A stretch of 64,000 nt of DNA from CAWJKP01 sp963843465 (GTDB taxonomy: Bacteria > Planctomycetota > Planctomycetia > Pirellulales > Thermoguttaceae), in the NCBI GenBank assembly GCA_963843465.1, contig CAWJKP010000008.1:1-64000 (forward strand), given 5' to 3'. This document shows, piece after piece, positions 62,831-64,000 of the stretch (its first letter is position 1; every line of letters starts with the position of its first letter). The notes beneath the pieces were generated by a model that was not told the origin of the DNA, ran no database searches, and worked only from the letters and a program-made list of their open reading frames with translations. The position numbers were made by a program, and so were the translations under genes.

Positions 62831-63652
62831 TCAAGCTGACGGGTGCCAGCCGGCGTCGGCCCAGAGCTCGCCGCTGACGGCCGAATTGGCGATCATGAAG
62901 CAGATCGCGTCGGCGATTTCCTCGGTGCGGATCAAGCGCCGGAGTTGGGTGAAGGGCAGGATGCGGTTGTCGATGTATTCCTGGCCCAGGGCGCGGACCA
63001 TGGGCGTGTCGGTGAAGCCCGGATGGATCACGCCGCAGCGAACGCCGTAGAAGATGGCTTCCTTCATCAGCGTGGCGGCGGCGCCTTCCAAGCCTGCCTT
63101 GGTCGCCGCATAGGCGATCTGGCCCTTGTTGCCCTGCGATGAGACGGAGCCGATGAAGATCGCGGTGCCCGTGGGGTGTTCCGGCGGTCCCCAACGGCCT
63201 AGCCCGCGCTTATGGCGGTCTTCGGCGATCCGCGCCACCATCTCCAGGGCCCAGTAGACCGGCGAGACCAGGTTGATCTCCAAGGTCTTGCGGAAGTCGG
63301 CGATCGGGTAGAGCAGGGCCTGGCCGGTCGCTTTGTCCAGCCGCACCGACAGCGCGTCGCGGGTAATGCCGGCCGCCGGCACGCAGATCGCCGGCACGTC
63401 GCCCGACGCCGCCAGGTGGTCGAAGACCTTCCGGCGAAAGGCGTCGTCGGTCACGTCGCCCACGAAGGCTTCGACGACCTTCCGCTCCTTTCCGTTCTGC
63501 CGGCCTAGCGCTGCGGCCACTTCCTCGACGGCCGGGCTGAGGTCCACCATGGCCAGGTGGGCGACGCCGCGCCGCGCCAACTCCTCGGCGACGGACTTGC
63601 CGATGCCGCTGCCGGCGCCCGTCACCACGGCTACTTTTCCATGGATTTCCAC
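62831..63652 (-). CDS. Short-chain dehydrogenase/reductase
   Basis: A protein of 273 residues from a GTG at 63652 with GGGAG in front; an ATG at 63733 would add 27 non-conserved residues. It has VAVVTGAGSGIGKSVAEEL (NAD(P) site), PAAGITRDAL-type residues (variant of NNAG), IGSVSSQGNKGQIAYAATKA with the Ser, Tyr and Lys of the active site, and HPGFTDTPM. The 3-ketoacyl-ACP reductase-like form would reduce or oxidise a carbonyl or alcohol; the substrate is unknown. Confidence 0.92.
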   Translation of the reverse strand: MEIHGKVAVVTGAGSGIGKSVAEELARRGVAHLAMVDLSPAVEEVAAALGRQNGKERKVVEAFVGDVTDDAFRRKVFDHLAASGDVPAICVPAAGITRDALSVRLDKATGQALLYPIADFRKTLEINLVSPVYWALEMVARIAEDRHKRGLGRWGPPEHPTGTAIFIGSVSSQGNKGQIAYAATKAGLEGAAATLMKEAIFYGVRCGVIHPGFTDTPMVRALGQEYIDNRILPFTQLRRLIRTEEIADAICFMIANSAVSGELWADAGWHPSA

Positions 63653-63778
63653 TGTTTTTGCTCCCAGGTATTGCGCCTCGATCCCGCCGGAGGTCCCCAA
63701 GAACATCATAGAGGGTTGTGTGCAAACGGGCAAGGATCGTTGTGCGATTGCACCATACAGGTCGGCTTTGTCCCGGAT

Positions 63779-64000
63779 CTAACCCGTGCGTTCTTGCTGT
63801 GGAAAGCCGTTTAGCACCCCCGTAGGACGGATTGGCAATCCGTCCGGAATATCTTGGACGGATTGGGACCCTTGTTTCGTCTGCAATTGCGTGATAAGCT
63901 GTTCTAAGATGGGATTCTTCGTGGCTTTGGTCAGTTCTATCGTACCGGCGGGAAGAGTGAGGGGCTTGTTCACCCAGGTATAATCCCTATAAAGAGGGCG
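63779..64000 (-). CDS. 3' end of a gene continuing beyond the window
   Basis: The frame is open from the right edge: RPLYRDYTWVNKPLTLPAGT then IELTKATKNPILEQLITQLQ and ends after about 73 residues. The first 45 residues look like the C-terminal helix of a larger protein, which I cannot identify. The last part (GLPIRPTG) is coded by a degenerate P6 repeat at 63822-63846, so the end has been altered. A short spurious frame cannot be ruled out. Confidence 0.4.
   Translation of the reverse strand, partial: RPLYRDYTWVNKPLTLPAGTIELTKATKNPILEQLITQLQTKQGSQSVQDIPDGLPIRPTGVLNGFPQQERTG

Overview
The window is a GC-rich bacterial chromosome segment that looks like a member of the Planctomycetota, probably from a metagenome or single-read assembly. 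The evidence is a complete PVM-type (Planctomycetes-Verrucomicrobia) bacterial microcompartment locus, a sulfatase beside a secreted glycoside hydrolase, an mraZ-rsmH pair without the rest of the division/cell-wall cluster, hpnCDE squalene genes, and an FHA/zinc-ribbon protein kinase. No rRNA, tRNA, CRISPR array or intact transposase gene was recognised.

Layout. 150-5006: an accessory island with a bacterial ubiquitin-like conjugation operon (triple beta-grasp protein, E2-like, JAB+E1-like), a divergent XRE regulator with two palindromic operators, a small unknown protein and a papain-like cysteine peptidase. 5007-11025: secreted GH-A-like hydrolase and sulfatase. 11206-17478: mraZ, rsmH, a LysM membrane protein, Fe-type alcohol dehydrogenase, PfkB kinase and a methyltransferase, all on the minus strand. 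17865-26745: GT4, queA, Nudix, a secreted hydrolase, cysteine desulfurase, IscA-like protein, argJ and argC. 27159-35316: the microcompartment operon (DeoR regulator, PduL, two BMC-H, AckA, three BMC-P, PduP-like aldehyde dehydrogenase, an RpiB-like protein, class II aldolase). By homology it would turn fuculose-1-P or rhamnulose-1-P into DHAP and lactaldehyde, then lactyl-CoA, lactyl-P and lactate plus ATP; no lactaldehyde reductase is encoded in it. 35688-42716: greA, CBS protein, an enolase-superfamily protein coupled to ispH, then hpnC-hpnD-hpnE. 43535-53676: GT2, NeuB-like synthase, a large membrane protein, YkgJ, hemC, comF, LptF/G permease and a secreted protein. 54070-64000: HEAT protein, aldo/keto reductase, truncated kinase, PP2C and FHA-kinase pair, an orphan CHC2 zinc finger, corrinoid protein, SDR and the 3' end of a further gene.

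Two features cross the whole window. First, many families of palindromic repeats fill the intergenic spaces and also sit inside genes. They are called here P1 (starts GTAGGGTGGGACAAG), P2 (TGGTGCAGGCGTCCCGCCTG), P3 (GTAGCAGGCACACTCCGTG), P4 (TGTAGGGAACGCCCTCCGTG), P5 (TGAAGGCGGGACTACGA), P6 (GTAGGACGGATTGGCAATCC), P7 (GTTAGCCCCGGCGGCCACGC), P8 (GAACAGAGAAGAGGAA) and P9 (CCGGGAGAGGGCTAGGGTGA). Second, at least ten otherwise good genes, including housekeeping ones (cysteine desulfurase, argJ, comF), carry single apparent frameshifts, some in homopolymers. Uncorrected sequencing indels are therefore likely, and broken frames in the accessory genes should not be read as decay without checking reads.
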